From: Lysobacter concretionis Ko07 = DSM 16239
GTDB taxonomy: Bacteria; Pseudomonadota; Gammaproteobacteria; Xanthomonadales; Xanthomonadaceae
Length of the DNA: 64,000 bases
Reading direction: 5' to 3'
NCBI RefSeq assembly: GCF_000768345.1
Contig: NZ_AVPS01000004.1
Location: 186,001 to 250,000 of the forward strand
In this document: in pieces, positions 24,610-33,165 of the stretch
How positions within the stretch are numbered: position 1 is the first letter of the stretch
Layout: each line of letters starts with the position of its first letter
Notes under the pieces: model-generated
What the model was told of the DNA's origin: nothing
Databases searched by the model: none
Seen by the model: only the letters and a program-made list of their open reading frames with translations
Program-made: the position numbers and the translations under genes

Positions 24610-24878
24610 GGGGTGTTCTCCCTGCGGTGTTCTGGAAACTCGCGCTCCAGCAGGCCGCGCAGCAGGTCGGCCACGGTCACGCCCTGCGTGAAGGCCGATA
24701 CCTTGATGCGCGCCCGCATCGCGGGCGTGATGTCGAGGGTCAGGCGGGCGGTGTAGAGGTCGCCTTTGCCCAGCGCATCGGCATCGCCCTGGCGAATCCA
24801 CGCCTCGGCGTGCGGATTCGCCGGTGGACGCGCGCCGATGCCGACACGCTTTGCGCGAGGTGGCGGCTTCGCTGTCAT
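24606..24878 (-). CDS. ParG-like ribbon-helix-helix partition partner
   Basis: The ATG at 24878 overlaps the parA stop by ATGA and is preferred to an in-frame GTG nine bases upstream. The 90-residue product has a basic disordered N-terminus and a C-terminal ribbon-helix-helix (YTARLTLDITPAMRARIKVSAFTQGVTVADLLRGLLERE), the layout of ParG. In plasmids ParG binds the centromere and stimulates the ParA ATPase. The parA gene is directly upstream. Confidence 0.8.
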   Translation of the reverse strand: MTAKPPPRAKRVGIGARPPANPHAEAWIRQGDADALGKGDLYTARLTLDITPAMRARIKVSAFTQGVTVADLLRGLLEREFPEHRRENTP

Positions 24879-25513
24879 GTCGGCCACCGCAGCAGCTCGT
24901 CCACCAGCGCGGTGATTTCGCGCGCGGCGGCGCTGTCCGGCGCCGTCTCGCGTGCAAGCCGGCCAGCGGCCACGCTGTCGGCGAACACGATGCGCTGATG
25001 CACTTCCGCGCGCAGCGCAGGAAGCGGCTGGTCAGCAAGCGCCTGGCGCGCTTCGCGCCCGATCACGGTGGTACTGACGCGCCGGTTGATGACGAAGGCC
25101 GCACGCAGCGCAGGCCGGAACACCTGCGCCTCGCGGATCAGCGCCACCATCTCGGCGCTGGCCCACAGGTCGTAAGGACTGGGCTGCACGGGGATCAGCA
25201 CGCGCTCGGCCGCCAGCAGCGCGGAGCGCGCCAGTGCCGCGATGCGTGGCGGGCCGTCGATGATGACGTGATCGGCCCGCCTGGCGAGTTCTGGCGCTTC
25301 CTGATGCAGCGTTTCGCGTGCGAGGCCCACGGCGCTGAACAGCCGTGGCAAGCCTTGCTGGCTTCTGCGCTGTGTCCAGTCCAGCGATGAACCCTGCGGG
25401 TCGGCGTCCAGCAGGACGACGTGCTGGCCGCGCATCGCCAGCTCGCCGGCGATGTGCGTGGCGAGCGTGGTCTTGCCCACGCCACCTTTCTGGTTGAGCA
25501 GGGCGACGATCAT
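24875..25513 (-). CDS. parA: ParA-family partition ATPase
   Basis: The start at 25513 (MIVALLNQKGGVGKTTLATHIAGE) places the deviant Walker A motif KGGVGKTT at residues 9-16, as usual for ParA. A' is VLLDADPQGS and Walker B is VIIDGPP. The product is 212 residues. Together with the ParG-like protein it could stabilise the excised circular ICE. Three AAGTTAG repeats and three iterons lie upstream. Confidence 0.93.
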   Translation of the reverse strand: MIVALLNQKGGVGKTTLATHIAGELAMRGQHVVLLDADPQGSSLDWTQRRSQQGLPRLFSAVGLARETLHQEAPELARRADHVIIDGPPRIAALARSALLAAERVLIPVQPSPYDLWASAEMVALIREAQVFRPALRAAFVINRRVSTTVIGREARQALADQPLPALRAEVHQRIVFADSVAAGRLARETAPDSAAAREITALVDELLRWPT

Positions 25514-25604
25514 GGCGCGGCCCTCCGTGTTGGAAAGCCGGGTTGTTGCTGCTGCGCTTGTGGCCGCGTGGTGGTTGTCCACCGCAGCGGCGTTTCTCTA
25601 CTAA

Positions 25605-25634
25605 AAGTTAGAGAAATTAAGTTAGGGAAGTTAG
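25605..25634 (+). repeat. Three AAGTTAG repeats before parA
   Basis: AAGTTAG at 25605-25611, 25619-25625 and 25628-25634, in an AT-rich patch 92-121 bases upstream of parA. Possible ParA/ParG operator or centromere-like site. Confidence 0.5.
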
Positions 25635-25678
25635 AGGGCGCGCAAACCCAATGCTGGCGCGGGTTTGCGGCTGATCGG

Positions 25679-25743
25679 CACGCCTGATAGCACGATAGTC
25701 CCACGCCTGATAGCACGATACCCCGCACGCCTGATAGCACGAC
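25679..25743 (+). repeat. Three iterons between repA and parA
   Basis: CACGCCTGATAGCACGATA occurs at 25679-25697 and 25702-25720, with a third copy (first 17 bases identical) at 25726-25742. The spacing is 23 and 24 bases. They follow the repA stop codon and are the expected type of binding site for the RepA initiator. Confidence 0.8.
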
Positions 25744-25766
25744 ACCATTCACAGGCTTTCCCGGAG

Positions 25767-26624
25767 TTATCCCCGTGCCGTCTGCGGCACGGGCCGGAAC
25801 GTCAGCAGCTCCATGCCGTTGTCGGGCATCCGCTCGATGCCCAGGACGTAACCGGGCAGCGACTGCCGCGCGACGAGCGCGCGCAGATCGCAGGCGAAGT
25901 CGTAGGGCTTCGCGGTGCTGCCGGACTTCTGGTGCAGATAGCGGAAGTCGAACTGCCAGCCGTATGCCTGCTTGCCGCCGTGCTTGCGCACCAGGCGGTA
26001 CAGCCACCGCTCGATGCCGCCGGTGAGCCGGAAATACGCCGGGTCGATGGTCAGCACCAGGGCGGCGTCGAGCACGCCCGCAAAGAACCAGTCCGGCAGG
26101 ATCAGCTCGATGCCGAGCGGCGTGCCGCGAGCATCGGCCAGTTCTTTCCATTCGTTGATCCACGAGAAGCGGTGCAGGCGCCGCCCGGTCGTCTCGCGGA
26201 TGGACGTGGCCACCGTGGTCGATTGCAGCCGATCCAGCGCGGCCTTGAGGCGCTGGTAGTCGCGCAGCGACTTGCCGCGCCCGATGAAGCGCAGGATCTC
26301 GTAGGGCGTGGCGCGCATCAGCCGCGAAGGGCGCAGGCCCGCGTCCTTCGCTTCCACGATCTGCGAGGCCGCCCATATCAGCACGTCCGCATCCCAAATC
26401 GTGGCGATGCCGTGCTCCTGCGTGCCCTCTACGCGGATCGTCACGTTGCCCGCACGGAAGTCGATGGGCTTGACCCGCTTGGACTTGCCGAGCGAGAAGA
26501 ACGGATAGGCCATCAAATCCTGGCTGTCGCGCGGCGCCATGTCGCCGGGCAAGGCGCGGAACAGGTCGAGCTGTTCGCGCTCCTGCAACGGCCGCTGCCG
26601 GGACGGCAGCGCGGTGCTGGACAT
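25767..26624 (-). CDS. repA: Replication initiator protein RepA
   Basis: The 285-residue protein matches the plasmid replication initiator family found in Tn4371-type ICEs (RPA): YPFFSLGKSKRVKPIDFRAGNVTIRVEGTQEHGIATIWDADVLIWAASQI, RATPYEILRFIGRGKSLRDYQRLKAALDRLQSTTVATSIRE and GGIERWLYRLVRKHGGKQAYGWQFDF. Iterons lie just downstream. It probably drives rolling or theta replication of the excised circle; the mode cannot be told from sequence. The small HTH gene lies directly upstream. Confidence 0.9.
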   Translation of the reverse strand: MSSTALPSRQRPLQEREQLDLFRALPGDMAPRDSQDLMAYPFFSLGKSKRVKPIDFRAGNVTIRVEGTQEHGIATIWDADVLIWAASQIVEAKDAGLRPSRLMRATPYEILRFIGRGKSLRDYQRLKAALDRLQSTTVATSIRETTGRRLHRFSWINEWKELADARGTPLGIELILPDWFFAGVLDAALVLTIDPAYFRLTGGIERWLYRLVRKHGGKQAYGWQFDFRYLHQKSGSTAKPYDFACDLRALVARQSLPGYVLGIERMPDNGMELLTFRPVPQTARG

Positions 26625-26650
26625 AGCGATGGCCTGCCGCGCGCCGCCGA

Positions 26651-26932
26651 TCAGCGCGCACGGCTGTCGGCCGAGTGGTGCTCGGCGTATTCGGGATCGG
26701 AAGTCGTCTCGAAACTGCGGTCGGCGGCCCAGGCGTCGAGGTCGGCCACGGCGTACATGACGCGGCGGCCGAACTTGCGAAAGCGCGGGCCGCCGCCGAT
26801 CACGCGCTGCTTTTCCAGCGTGCGCGGCGACAGGCGCAGGTACTCGGCGGCTTCGTCGTTGGTGAGATAGCGTTGGGGCTGCGCGGCAGCGGTCGAGACA
26901 GTGGCGGCAGGCCGCAAGGGAGCGGGACGCAT
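26651..26932 (-). CDS. Helix-turn-helix (excisionase/MerR-like) protein
   Basis: The start at 26932 is chosen because GGAGG lies eight bases upstream. The 93-residue product contains a winged-helix motif of the AlpA/excisionase type, RYLTNDEAAEYLRLSPRTLEKQRVIGGGPRFRKFGRRVMYAVADLDAWAADR. Such proteins act as excisionases or regulators of ICE genes. It lies just before repA with a short gap and is probably co-transcribed with it. Confidence 0.85.
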   Translation of the reverse strand: MRPAPLRPAATVSTAAAQPQRYLTNDEAAEYLRLSPRTLEKQRVIGGGPRFRKFGRRVMYAVADLDAWAADRSFETTSDPEYAEHHSADSRAR

Positions 26933-27015
26933 GGTGTGAACCTCCATCGGTTGAAAGCGCCCGGCCACACAGCGCGACCGGATGGAGGCAGTCTCAGAAA
27001 ACCAAGCTGTCCTGC

Positions 27016-27789
27016 TCAGGGCCGTTTTGCGTCGTCCTCAAAACGACCCTTCTCAAGCGGCGGAAGCTGTGCTAGTCGGCGATAGCCGCCGCACATCAAT
27101 TCATCGCCACGCCGTACCAGGCGGCGCACCTTCGAGCGCAGCCCGCCGTCGCTGTACCAATCGGCCACGGCGTCCACGCCGAACAAGCCTTCGCCGATCT
27201 CGCGCAAGGACGCGCCCGCCAGGGTCGCGTCGAGCGCCTGCAGGGTATGCAGTTCCAGCAGCGCGGAAGGTATTGGCCTGGGCTTGGCATCGACCAGGGC
27301 CGCACCGGGTGCTTGGCTGCGCGCAGGCGCTGCAGTACCGCCGCGGTGGGCATAGGCGACAGCCATGCCGTCTTCCAGTCCAGGCGCGAGCGCGAAGCGC
27401 AGGCAATGGCCTGGGCTGCGCGCGATCAACGCCAGCCCTTTGCCGTCGTGGAGCAACTGCTTGTGGCCGGGGATGCGCCAGAACGCGAAGGCGGCGGCAT
27501 CCTGTGGCGGGTCAGCGTCGGGATAGAGCTGCACAACGGCTGCATGGCCAGGCAGCCAAGCCGGATGCGCGTCGCGTGCATCCAGTATCGGGTCTTCCAG
27601 CAGGCGCAAGCCCCAGCGGTGCGCCGCTTCCTGTGCCGCCTGTGGCCGATGGTGACAGCGCAGCCAGTCGAGCCGGTAGTCGGGATGCCTGCGCAGGTAT
27701 TCCCAAGCCAGTGCGAGCGCATCCAGCCAAAAGACATACAGGTATGCGGCAGTGGGATACCAATGCGCGACGTGATGGGGATCGACCAT
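27016..27789 (-). CDS. DUF2285 family protein (DUF6499-like N-terminus)
   Basis: The 257-residue protein has an N-terminal DWLRCHHRPQAAQEAAHRWGLRLLEDP region and a C-terminal DUF2285 region (LHTLQALDATLAGASLREIGEGLFGVDAVADWYSDGGLRSKVRRLVRRGDELMCGGYRRL) with a helix-turn-helix-like pattern. DUF2285 proteins are a constant part of Tn4371-like ICEs near repA and are thought to be DNA-binding regulators. No direct evidence for the function here. Confidence 0.85.
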   Translation of the reverse strand: MVDPHHVAHWYPTAAYLYVFWLDALALAWEYLRRHPDYRLDWLRCHHRPQAAQEAAHRWGLRLLEDPILDARDAHPAWLPGHAAVVQLYPDADPPQDAAAFAFWRIPGHKQLLHDGKGLALIARSPGHCLRFALAPGLEDGMAVAYAHRGGTAAPARSQAPGAALVDAKPRPIPSALLELHTLQALDATLAGASLREIGEGLFGVDAVADWYSDGGLRSKVRRLVRRGDELMCGGYRRLAQLPPLEKGRFEDDAKRP

Positions 27790-28097
27790 GACGCAACCTC
27801 CCGCGAACAGGACTCGCCGCCACGGCAGGGCTACGCGCTACATCGCCATCGTCAGAACGTCATGGGTTAAAAAGTGGATTGGGGCTGTCAAGACCGATTG
27901 GCTCCGATGCGTTGCGGTACACGTCTCAATGCTGCGGCGGCAGCGCCCCAATGTGGGGCGCCATACAAGCCAGCCTGCCGCAGCCCGCGCCGGGCATCAT
28001 GTCTATTTGGATCAGATTGGTGCGGCTACGCCGCAAGAATCTCGATTGAGACCTATCCGGTATGACACCGGACTGAAAAAGTCACAGTAGGCTGTGT
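27790..28097. other. Non-coding gap between DUF2285 and DUF2958 genes
   Basis: No gene is supported. The only structure seen is a weak inverted repeat, GTCTCAAT (27923-27930) and ATTGAGAC (28045-28052), about 115 bases apart. Confidence 0.5.
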
Positions 28098-28448
28098 TCA
28101 GTCCGGGATAGCCCCGTCGCGCTCAGCCAGCCGGGTGTACTCCGACAGCGTGCGTGTCGGTCGGAAGAAGAGGTCGCGCATCACGGGCTGCTGATGCGGC
28201 CCGACGATGCCGGCCAGTTCGGACAGCTTGACGGTGCCCTGGGCCGGCATGCCGATCCCCAGGTCGATGAGGCCCCAGGCAGTGTCGCCATCGGCGGGAT
28301 CGAGCGCGGCCAGCAGCCAGGTCACATGCGCGTCCGGCGTGAACAGCCGAACCACGGGCACCGGGTCGATGGCCCGGCCAGCGGCGCGGGCCTCGCCGTT
28401 GGCGAGCAGTTGCGCGCGCTCCGGGACGGTGGCGAGTGGCTGGGGCAT
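28098..28448 (-). CDS. DUF2958 family protein (copy 1)
   Basis: The start at 28448 (MPQPLATVPERAQLLANG) gives 116 residues, the same length as copy 2 at 35044-35394. Both share PVVRLFTPDAHVTWLLAALDPADGDTAWGLIDLGIGMP..G.V.LSEL and a C-terminal RDLFFRPTRTLSEYTRLA. DUF2958 is a small protein common in conjugative elements and of unknown function. The open frame continues upstream but has no family similarity. Confidence 0.8.
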   Translation of the reverse strand: MPQPLATVPERAQLLANGEARAAGRAIDPVPVVRLFTPDAHVTWLLAALDPADGDTAWGLIDLGIGMPAQGTVKLSELAGIVGPHQQPVMRDLFFRPTRTLSEYTRLAERDGAIPD

Positions 28449-28688
28449 GGTCGGCAATCCCACAAATCCAATGATGCACGGATGCGGTTTCACGCCCAAG
28501 CACAGAACCGCATAACCGGATTTACGCCTTCGTGTGTAAGCACGGATGCGCTTGCGTGGCTTTGCTGGAACCCGCCGATGTGGATTTCCGTAAAGGCACG
28601 AAAACGTAGAACACCAAATGAACACTATAGATTGTAGCCCTATAGGGCGCAATGGGCTGTCATCTTGGTTTTTCGAGGGAAACCATAG

Positions 28689-28994
28689 GTGGCGGCTGGG
28701 AACTCATTGGCGAAGGCGTTGAAGACAGTCAGGAAGGCGCGTGGCTTGAGCCAGGAAGCGTTCTCCGACGTGTCCAGCCGTACCTATATGAGCACCCTCG
28801 AACGCGACCTGAAAAGCCCGACCCTGCATAAGCTGGCCGAGCTGTGCGAGGTGATGGAGATCCACCCGCTCACGCTGCTGACGCTGGCCTACGCGGGCGA
28901 CAGCCCGCGCAAGGCCGACGAGTTGCTGGCGCAGGTGCGCCGGGAGCTGGAGGCGGTGTTGAAGGAGCGCGACGCGGCGAAAACGCGCGCGTGA
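28689..28994 (+). CDS. Xre-family helix-turn-helix regulator
   Basis: The 101-residue protein starts with GTG and has an HTH_3 domain (ALKTVRKARGLSQEAFSDVSSRTYMSTLERDLKSPTLHKLAELCEVMEIHPLTLLTLAY) and a helical tail (ADELLAQVRRELEAVLKERDAAK). It is on the plus strand, divergent from the DUF2958 gene and convergent with DUF736, so it may control the ICE maintenance genes. Its target is unknown. Confidence 0.88.
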   Translation: MAAGNSLAKALKTVRKARGLSQEAFSDVSSRTYMSTLERDLKSPTLHKLAELCEVMEIHPLTLLTLAYAGDSPRKADELLAQVRRELEAVLKERDAAKTRA

Positions 28995-29057
28995 CGCGGT
29001 GATGTGCTGCGCACAGCAGCACAGCGCCCCGCCGCAATGAGCGGGGCGCTGCGGCGG

Positions 29058-29372
29058 TCACGCCGCCTGGGGCTTGCTGCGCGACCAGATCAGGTCGTGC
29101 GTGCCGTCCTCGCCTTCGATCAGGCGGGCATAGACCGGAGCCGGGAACGAAGGATCGTCGAGGGTCACGGACTTGTATTCCCGCCCGGCCTCGCTGGTCT
29201 TGTTCCAGGCCGCGCCGATGTCGTGGCCGGCGGCCTGGAGGCGGAAGTCGGGGGCGTTCTCGCTGCTGCCCTTGTCGTTGGGAACCAGCTTGACCTTGAC
29301 GTTGAGCGTCAGGGTGCGAAGCGTGCCGGTGAAGCCGTCTTTGTCGGTGGTGAAGGTGCCGATGTTGGCCAT
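29058..29372 (-). CDS. DUF736 family protein
   Basis: The start at 29372 has a strong AAAGGAG site nine bases upstream. The 104-residue product ([56 protein letters not shown]) is a clear DUF736 protein, a small soluble protein common in plasmids and ICEs with no known function. Confidence 0.9.
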   Translation of the reverse strand: MANIGTFTTDKDGFTGTLRTLTLNVKVKLVPNDKGSSENAPDFRLQAAGHDIGAAWNKTSEAGREYKSVTLDDPSFPAPVYARLIEGEDGTHDLIWSRSKPQAA

Positions 29373-30195
29373 GATGTTTTCTCCTTTCTGTTGAACAAGG
29401 TTCGCGCCCATCGCGTCCTTGTTGTGATCCGGCCGGCGGGGGACGGGCTGGCTGCACCGCTTGCGGTCGCAACGCAGTGGAGAGCCGGGAGGCGAAAAGA
29501 ATTTGCCGCGCGAGGAAGCCGCGCAGCGGCGGGGAAATTGTTTTCGCCGGACGGTTGCAGCCATGAAGCCCGAGGCGCAGCCGCGCCCCCCGCCAGGATT
29601 CACAACGAGACAAGGACGCCTTGGGCCGAACCGCTCCGAAAGGAGATAGGGCCGACTCGGCATCCCCGCCCGAAGGCTTCTCCGGCTCGCCCGCTGACGC
29701 GGGCCAGGTCAACCCCGAAACGACAGGCGAGAATGCCCACGCCACACCTTGCGGCGCCGGTCTTGAGGCGTGGCTTGGAAGCTCCATAGCGATGCCGGGC
29801 GGGTCGTCCGTGAACCGTCCTTCGTGACGTGATGGGCAGGAACCGCCAGCGTTGAGGACGGCACGCACCTGCACAACCTGCCGCAGCGAGCGCCAGCGTG
29901 TTCGCCAGCGCCCCGTCCATCGCGGCGGGGCGCTGGCCGGGCCGATCCGGCGCAGCCGGTTCGGCGGCATTGAGGGGTGCCAAGCATCGCGCGGCGGGGA
30001 TAGCCCGCAGGGCTTTCCCCTGGAGGCAAGCGAAGCGCGCAGCGCCGCAGGCGCGAAGGCGTGAGGGATTGAAGCCGAATGGCCGTGACGGCAAAGACGG
30101 CACGGGGCGCAGCCCGAAAGCCCGGCGGCGCTGTGCGCCGACACGCCCTAACATGACGATTACGAACAGCGAAGCCCACGCCCAAGGAAGCACCG
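29373..30195. other. Long non-coding region before DUF736
   Basis: Several open frames run through this GC-rich stretch but none has protein-like features. It contains a block (about 29934-30060) repeated at about 34570-34698. The purine-rich CTCCGAAAGGAG (29635-29646) is an inverted repeat. No gene is called. Confidence 0.6.
29934..30060 (+). repeat. ICE intergenic repeat, copy 1
   Basis: Roughly 125 bases that align with 34570-34698 at about 88 percent by eye, including the shared strings GCCGGTTCGGCGG, GGGGATAGCCCGCAGGGC and GGAGGCAAGCGAAGCGCG. Both copies lie in non-coding gaps of the ICE backbone. Confidence 0.7.
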
Positions 30196-30630
30196 ATGGA
30201 AGAAAAGCGCATCCATGAGTTCTTCAAGCGATACCAGCACTTCTTCCGCCAAGGACTGAAAAACGAAGCGGACATGGAGCAGGTCGCCTCGTCCTACGCC
30301 ACTGCCTTCATCGCGGCCTCGCCAGCCGGGGTCATGGCAGGCCAGAACGACGAGCAACTGAAACAGGTCATGCGCCAAGGATTCGAGCGCTACCGCCAGC
30401 TCGGCACGAAGGACATGATGCTGCGCGGGGTTCGCATCGACCCCATCGACGACCACCACTGCCTCGCGCACGTCGCCTGGACGGCGACCTATGACCGGGG
30501 CGCAGCCCCGGACGTGTCCATCGACTTCGACGTTCATTACCTGATGCAGCAGCTTGACGGCGAACCCAAGATATTCGGCTGGGTATCAGGTGACGAACAG
30601 GCGCTGCTGAGGCAGCACGGCATCGTCTGA
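30196..30630 (+). CDS. NTF2/SnoaL-like protein
   Basis: The 144-residue protein shows the alternating helix-strand pattern of the nuclear-transport-factor-2 fold (EEKRIHEFFKRYQHFFRQGL, SYATAFIAASPAGVMAG, MMLRGVRIDPIDDHHCLAHVAWTATYDR, SIDFDVHYLMQQLDGEPKIFGWVSGDEQALLRQHGI). The fold serves many enzymes and binding proteins, so no specific reaction can be named. It is on the plus strand, opposite to the surrounding backbone, and may be cargo. Confidence 0.75.
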   Translation: MEEKRIHEFFKRYQHFFRQGLKNEADMEQVASSYATAFIAASPAGVMAGQNDEQLKQVMRQGFERYRQLGTKDMMLRGVRIDPIDDHHCLAHVAWTATYDRGAAPDVSIDFDVHYLMQQLDGEPKIFGWVSGDEQALLRQHGIV

Positions 30631-30763
30631 TGCCGCCGCCGCGAAGGCAGCGGCGTTCTGATTCGGTTGTTGGCCTTGAACACCGGGCGCGGCCACTGCC
30701 GCGCCCGGATTTTGCGTCCACCGCGCCCAGGACGGTACGGCATGGGCGCGGTGCTGATCGCGG

Positions 30764-30973
30764 TTATTCCTTCGTCTCGATGAGCCACCACACGGCACGC
30801 GGCAAGGTGCGGCCCGTGATGGGATGAATGTCGGTGAGGTCGGCGCGGGCCGACCAGCCCGAGGGCGGGCGGTAGCCGCGCACGTCGTCTGCGCCGTGCC
30901 AGCGGCGGGCGCGTACGGTGCCGGGTGCGTAGATCGCCGCCATGCGCGGGCGGCTGGTGGTGGTGCGGGTCAT
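30764..30973 (-). CDS. Small conserved ICE protein of unknown function
   Basis: A 69-residue protein (MTRTTTSRPRMAAIYAPGTVRARRWHGADDVRGYRPPSGWSARADLTD...) directly downstream of the ParB-like gene on the same strand. The start is at an internal ATG with GGAG about nine bases upstream. I do not recognise a domain. Its position suggests co-transcription with parB. Confidence 0.55.
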   Translation of the reverse strand: MTRTTTSRPRMAAIYAPGTVRARRWHGADDVRGYRPPSGWSARADLTDIHPITGRTLPRAVWWLIETKE

Positions 30974-31035
30974 GGGGGCTTCTCCTTGCAGCGAAGCGCC
31001 CCGGTCGAGGCCGGGGCGCTTGCCTTCGGCGCGGC

Positions 31036-33087
31036 TCAAGCGGCCAGCGCCTCGGCGGGTTCATCCGCCATTGCTTCGGCATCCTCCGGGGCGTCCTGCT
31101 TCGGGCTTTCTTCCTGCGCGGCATCCTGCGGGCCAGCGGCCTTGAAGATGGCGGGCATCCAGCCCGTGCCATCGGCCAGCCGCTCGGCCTCACTGGCAAT
31201 GTCGGCCTTCTTGAGCTTCGCCAGCCGGGTGACGGATTCCGGTGCAAACGCGCCTACGGTATCCAGAATCGCGGCCTTGGAAGCGTGCTTGAAGTAGCCT
31301 TCTGCGGTCGGCTTCCACCATGCGGCCATGTCGAGGCCCACGGCCTGCGCCAGTTCCTCGCCGGGCCGGTGCGTCGTGGCGCGGGGCGTCACCACGTCCA
31401 CCGTGGAAGCCACGCACACGGCCAGCAGCCGCAACAGTTCGTCTTGCGGCTTCGCCAGCAGCGCGGCAAACAGTTCGGCGCTGTCCTCCGGCAAGGCAAC
31501 ACCTGCCACCTGTTGCAGTTCGCGCAGCGCCACGGCGGCGGGCGATTCCGGCCAGTCCGGGGCCATGCCTTCCAGCCGGTCTTGCACCGTGAGGCGCACG
31601 CCCAGCGGCAGGCCATCGCCGTAGGCGTCGGGCTGCAAGACGGTCTGCACCATGCCATGCACAAGCGCGGCGAGCGCGACGTGCGGATGCCGTGCGACTT
31701 CGATTTGCAGCGCCGCCGTGCGGTGGGCACTCAGCCGCTGCGCCAGCCGGTCGGACAGGCTCGCAGCCTTGGGCGCGTCGTCGGCGTTCTCGTGCTCGTC
31801 GTTGGCGGCTTCGCCTTCGGTGCTGCCAAAACCGCGCCGCAGCTTTTCCAGCGTGCGCAGCGCCTTGGCCTCGGCCTCACGCAGCAGGCCGCGATGAATG
31901 ACGGCCTCGCCGTTGCGGTCGATGGTGACGATGGCACCGGCCACCTCGCGCACCTCGGGGGCGTAGCCTTGCAAGGCTTCCTCCGCGTCTTGCAGTTCCC
32001 CGACCACCTGATCGCGCCGCTGTTCCAGCTTCTCGGCCTTGGCCTCGTCTTCGGCGTCGCAGGCTTCTTCCAGTTCGGCGTCGATCTTTTCGAGGCGGGT
32101 TTCCAGCGAGGCGATGCGGCGGGCCTCGCGGGTGGTCGGCTCGCGACGATGGCGCGGGGCGTTCTGGAACGCCTGCCGTTCCTCATAGGCCAGATGCGGC
32201 ACGGCCTCCACCCATGCCCAGCCCTCGGCGCGCACGTCCTCGGCCAGCGTTGCCAGCTTGTCGCGCACCAGCGTTTCCAGCATTGGGGTATCGGTGAGGT
32301 AGGTTCCGGCATCGCCTTCCGCGAACAGGTCGCGGCGGATGCCGCCGCCTGCCTGCTGGTAGGTTTCCAGCCCGACGAAGCGCACCAGCGCGTGCGTGGC
32401 GTCGATTTCGCGCTCGGTCAGGCGCTCGCGCAGCTTGGACGGGCTGCGCTGCCATTCCGGCGCACCATAGAACGCGGCTTCCTGCGCGGCGTGGTCGTCG
32501 GTGATGGTCAAGGCCATCAACTGTTCCAGCGTGACGGTTCCGGCGCGGTAGTCGGCCATCAGGCGCGGCGCGATGTGGGCGAGCTTCAAGCGGCGCTGCA
32601 CCACCAACGGGGACACGCCGAAGTCTGCGGCAATGTCCTCGATGGGCCGACCTTCCTTGACCAGCGCGGCGAACGCCTCGAACTGGTCGGCGGGGTGCAT
32701 CTGCTCGCGCATCAGGTTTTCCGCGAGGCTGACGGTACGGGCCGAAGCATCGGGCACCAGCAGGCACGGCACTTCGTAGTCGGCGGGAATGCGCTTCTTC
32801 TTCGCCAGCAGCTTCAAGGCGGTCAGGCGACGATCACCGGCCACCACCTCGTAAGTCTCGCCATCGGCGGAAAGGATGACGATCAGGTTTTGCAGCAAGC
32901 CGATGCGGGCAATGCTCGCGGCCAGTTCGGGGATGGACAGGCGCGGCATCTTGCGGGCGTTGCGCTTGGAGCGGCGCGGCAGCAACTGCGAGAGCGGAAC
33001 CAGAATCAGGTTCTTGGACGGGTCGGCCATTTCCAGCGGTGCGGCGGCTTCGATGGCGACGGTTTCGGTTTTGGGTACGGCGTTCAT
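31036..33087 (-). CDS. Large ParB/RepB/Spo0J-family protein
   Basis: The 683-residue protein has a ParB N-terminal nuclease-like/Spo0J domain (LILVPLSQLLPRRSKRNARKMPRLSIPELAASIARIGLLQNLIVI, then YEVVAGDRRLTALKLL and ENLMREQMHPADQFEAFAALVKEGRPIEDIAADFGVSPLVVQRRLKLAHIAP). The following about 450 residues include a long helical coiled coil (RRIASLETRLEKIDAELEEACDAEDEAKAEKLEQRRDQV). Such large ParB proteins in ICEs may regulate or protect the element; this is inference. Confidence 0.9.
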   Translation of the reverse strand: MNAVPKTETVAIEAAAPLEMADPSKNLILVPLSQLLPRRSKRNARKMPRLSIPELAASIARIGLLQNLIVILSADGETYEVVAGDRRLTALKLLAKKKRIPADYEVPCLLVPDASARTVSLAENLMREQMHPADQFEAFAALVKEGRPIEDIAADFGVSPLVVQRRLKLAHIAPRLMADYRAGTVTLEQLMALTITDDHAAQEAAFYGAPEWQRSPSKLRERLTEREIDATHALVRFVGLETYQQAGGGIRRDLFAEGDAGTYLTDTPMLETLVRDKLATLAEDVRAEGWAWVEAVPHLAYEERQAFQNAPRHRREPTTREARRIASLETRLEKIDAELEEACDAEDEAKAEKLEQRRDQVVGELQDAEEALQGYAPEVREVAGAIVTIDRNGEAVIHRGLLREAEAKALRTLEKLRRGFGSTEGEAANDEHENADDAPKAASLSDRLAQRLSAHRTAALQIEVARHPHVALAALVHGMVQTVLQPDAYGDGLPLGVRLTVQDRLEGMAPDWPESPAAVALRELQQVAGVALPEDSAELFAALLAKPQDELLRLLAVCVASTVDVVTPRATTHRPGEELAQAVGLDMAAWWKPTAEGYFKHASKAAILDTVGAFAPESVTRLAKLKKADIASEAERLADGTGWMPAIFKAAGPQDAAQEESPKQDAPEDAEAMADEPAEALAA

Positions 33088-33165
33088 GGTGATAACTCCT
33101 TGCGGTTGGGATGCAGCAGCGAGAGAAGCGGCAAGGGCTGCTGCCTGCCCTTGCCGCGTGGGGAT

